From NCBI GenBank assembly GCA_001953115.1, contig LSSL01003587.1, positions 1 through 10,758 of the forward strand: a stretch of DNA of 10,758 nucleotides, read 5' to 3'. Source of the stretch: Smittium mucronatum. Taxonomy: Eukaryota; Kickxellomycota; Harpellomycetes; Harpellales; Legeriomycetaceae. Below the pieces are notes generated by a model that did not search any database, was not told the origin of the DNA, and saw nothing but the letters and a program-made list of their open reading frames with translations. This document shows positions 8,906 through 10,758 of this stretch, piece by piece; positions within the stretch are counted from its first letter, which is position 1; the number at the start of each line of letters is the position of its first letter. A program made the translations under genes and the position numbers.

Positions 8906-9319
8906 TTATATTTGATTCATATTTATTTTTAAAATGATTACATTGCTTGTTTTGGCTTCGTGCCTCAACTTTTTGAATTTTTCTTTGATTTTTTCGATGC
9001 GAAAATTGTTAATTTTGAGGTTAGAATGGTATGAATAATGATTTTTCACATTATCAGTGCTCAACTCAGGCAAGTCAAAGATCATAAATTTACTTCGATA
9101 TATCTTTTTTGGATTTCTGAGCTTTATTTTATTTCTTTTTGGTTTTGAATTTTCGCGATTGCAATATAATTGATTATTTTTATGGCTGAGATCTTTTAAC
9201 TCTGTGGAAGTTTCAAAGCTATGAAAAAGCCTTTCATTTTCTATATCTTTAGAGATAATTTTCCCAACTTCTGTAAATTCATCTATAGTTACATCCTGTT
9301 TCCAAGCCTCTTTAGCTTT
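8906..9319 (-). pseudogene. LINE relic: ORF1 segment with possible RRM-like domain, open for 137 codons
   Basis: This is the longest uninterrupted frame in the window: 137 codons between a TAG at 9322-9320 and a TAA at 8908-8906. It starts KAKEAWKQDVTIDEF, passes through a basic Asn/Lys-rich stretch (KPKRNKIKLRNPKK), then reads KFMIFDLPELS. About 25 residues later it reads FRIEKIKEKF and ends near SNVIILKI. The spacing of a hydrophobic strand with LPE, then R-I-x-K, then a hydrophobic strand resembles the RRM-like domain of many LINE ORF1 proteins, which bind the element RNA. This is a pattern judgement and the family match is unproven. There is no ATG until the Met of FMIFD, so the open stretch is part of a longer broken frame and not a gene of its own. 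It lies directly upstream of the endonuclease relic. Confidence 0.5.
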
Positions 9320-9419
9320 CTACTTATTTTTCGGATATAGTGTCGGTAGCATCTGGGGAACTTTTATCACTGAAACTTGGTTCTTTTTTAAAAAAATTCA
9401 GATCATTATCTGAACCGAA

Positions 9420-9899
9420 GAAATCCAAGTCGGACAAACATGATGACTGATCCTCTCAGAAGTAATCTTCCGATTTCGAGTTTTCATATTTTTAACCTCA
9501 ACATTTTCTGGTGGCGAGCCAATGCGTTTACTCCAAAACTTAATTTCCCTGGGGTTTGTATTTTTCTTTATTGCTGATTTTAAACTCCATACTTGATCCA
9601 GTATTTTGTATTTTTACACTGCTGATGGAATTTAATTTTTCTAACAGAAAAGCTTCCAACCCCCCCACTCCTCCCTCTTCCCCTTTAAAGTCAGCTTTAC
9701 CATTTTTCTTTTCATTAATTTTGTAAGGGGGGGCTTCATTATTTCTTATAACTTACGAACTGAAATATTTTCCAAAGTATATCTACTGCAAGTTTTTTTT
9801 TTCGATTTTTTTTGGTGTCTTCTGTGTGTTTTTCACAGTATAACTCTCTGAATCTTTCATTTTTCCAAATTTAGATGTGATTTTTTTGTTTTTTATTGG
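9420..9899 (-). pseudogene. LINE relic: middle, lysine-rich and then acidic ORF1 region, broken
   Basis: One frame runs from 9899 to a TAA at 9542-9540 with two internal stops. It is very rich in Lys, Asn and Ser (for example SKFGKMKDSESYTVKN, then KTPKKIEKKN) and has a Gly/Glu-rich patch, GEEGGVGGLEAFLLEKLN. A second frame overlaps its end, from 9598 leftward (WSLKSAIKKNTNP, then FWSKRIGSPPENVEV). A third, from about 9479 to 9325, is Ser/Asp-rich (FGSDNDLNFFKKEPSFSD). The low-complexity, charged character is typical of a disordered ORF1 segment, but no domain is recognisable. Two G/C homopolymers lie inside it (C7 at 9660-9666 and G7 at 9727-9733 on the plus strand). An in-frame ATG at 9860-9858 could be an alternative ORF start. 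The functional assignment comes only from position within the element. Confidence 0.5.
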
Positions 9900-10713
9900 C
9901 CCACCATCTGATTTTCAATGAAAATCTTGTATACAACAGCTACAAGCAGGCTGTCGCACTTGAAAAAAAAAGGTTTATCTCCCCTTCTCGATGGAATGAG
10001 GGCAGTTTGAAAAGGGTGTCAACAGTTTTTTTTGCAAAAAATCTTTACACCTTGTGCCAGAAATACTTTGTTATATTTGATAACCCATTAGTTGACATCT
10101 TTAATCACTCATTGAGGACACGATTGATGTTTAATAATTTCAAAAAGTGAATTACTATCCTAATTCCTATAATTTGGAAATTTTGATTATGGTCACATCC
10201 TCTTCATACAGAACAATTTGGTAAAATTCAATAAGTTCTCCATTGTTTATTATAAACTTATCCGTAAGATGTTGGGCATCTTTATCAGGATAAAATATAA
10301 GATAAGTGATTCTAGGGTTGAAATCTTCTTGTTCATTAAAATATATTTCAGGTATTTATAATGAGATAATTTTAATGAGCGAGGCTGCAGATTACCCATC
10401 ATCACAGAATTGGGCACAGTTCATCCAAACCTTGCGGTTAGATCCCATATATAACGACTTTTTGAGTTTTTGATGACATCCCCCATCAAAAAAAAAGTAT
10501 TATTGACTCTTCTCTTTTTTGGGTTGGTTTGGGTTTAGTTTGGCGTTTTGCTCATTTTTTCCCTTTTTTGTTCCATACTTCTATTATAACTAGAATTATA
10601 TGTTTTAGTTGGGAAATTTATTACCATTGCAACTTTTTTGCTATACAACGACTCGTTGCTTCTCCAGAATGTTTCTATGGGTGGTTAGTGGCAGACTTCG
10701 TGTTTTGAATCAT
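9900..10713 (-). pseudogene. LINE relic: N-terminal ORF1/gag-like region, broken
   Basis: A basic, coding-like path runs leftward from an ATG at 10713-10711. One frame is readable from 10678 (starts IETFWRSNES) through a second ATG at 10555 and a PKKRRV stretch to a TGA at 10423-10421, with an internal TAA at 10537-10535. A second frame, 10499-10167, contains LIFYPDKDAQHL and IIEF-like segments up to a TAG, with two internal stops. The two frames overlap at an A9 run on the plus strand (10488-10496), a plausible slippage site. From 10200 to 9930 a third frame reads through NINRVLNE and PSFHREGEINLF with two stops, and the true frame is ambiguous. No zinc knuckle or known domain could be named. 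Assignment to ORF1 rests on its position upstream of the endonuclease and RT on the same strand. A separate, unrelated gene relic is possible. Confidence 0.55.
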
Positions 10714-10758
10714 TTTTTTAGTTTTTCTGTGTTTTTTGAATATAGTTAGTAAAATATT

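Larger units (their letters stand above)
6536..10713 (-). mobile_element. Degenerate non-LTR (LINE-type, APE class) retrotransposon, 3' end lost
   Basis: Translating the minus strand piece by piece gives, in order, an ORF1/gag-like region, an APE-type endonuclease and a reverse transcriptase, the canonical order of APE-class LINEs. Such elements copy their RNA into DNA at a nick made by their own endonuclease. The coding path changes frame about a dozen times and holds about 20 in-frame stops, so this is a dead copy. The first candidate ATG is at 10713-10711, close to the window edge, so the true 5' end may lie outside. The path fades at 6536, just after RT motif E. Downstream sequence is AT-rich with no recognisable continuation, no clear poly-A or tandem tail and no visible target-site duplication. 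Whether the element had one or two ORFs cannot be decided. Identification as a LINE is secure from the RT; the clade is not assigned. Confidence 0.93.

Noticed and set aside
9896..10150. Plus-strand open frame of 84 codons
   Set aside because: It starts with TTG and is antisense to the ORF1 region of the LINE. No recognisable domain.

Overview
The window is very A+T-rich DNA of eukaryotic character. It has no intact gene. Its one clearly identifiable component is a long, heavily decayed non-LTR (LINE-type) retrotransposon filling the right-hand 40% on the minus strand. The base composition, large empty AT-rich stretches and decayed LINE would fit an expanded, gene-poor microsporidian genome or another AT-rich eukaryote. 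That placement is inference; no host gene is present to test it.

Layout. (1) 1-390 is a block clearly richer in G+C than what follows. It holds a 43-bp tandem duplication and a cluster of inverted repeats, but no recognisable gene. (2) 391-3060 is AT-rich and has two weak coding-like relics, about 1381-1677 on plus and 2638-2426 on minus. The first 23 bases of the window recur in inverted orientation at 3061-3083 (22/23 identical), so 1-3083 could be an old element bounded by terminal inverted repeats. (3) 3084-3290 is a small island of more balanced composition with no assigned function. (4) 3291-6535 is nearly featureless AT-rich sequence with a G12 tract. (5) 10713 down to 6536 (minus) is the LINE relic.

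The LINE reads, in 5'-to-3' order on the minus strand: a lysine-rich ORF1/gag-like region (about 10713-8906) ending in a segment that resembles the ORF1 RRM-like domain; an APE-type endonuclease (about 8763-8129); a linker; and a reverse transcriptase (about 7713-6536) with motifs 0 to E visible. It is interrupted by about 20 stop codons and about a dozen frame changes. Several catalytic residues appear lost: one Asp of the FADD box reads Asn, and Asp positions of the endonuclease read Asn or Tyr. The part beyond RT motif E is missing or unreadable, so the copy has kept its 5' side and lost its 3' end, the opposite of ordinary LINE 5' truncation.

I found no evidence of a functional novel system. 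The most interesting points are the inverted repeats bounding 1-3083, the inverted-repeat cluster at 300-380, and the unusual truncation and decay pattern of the LINE.
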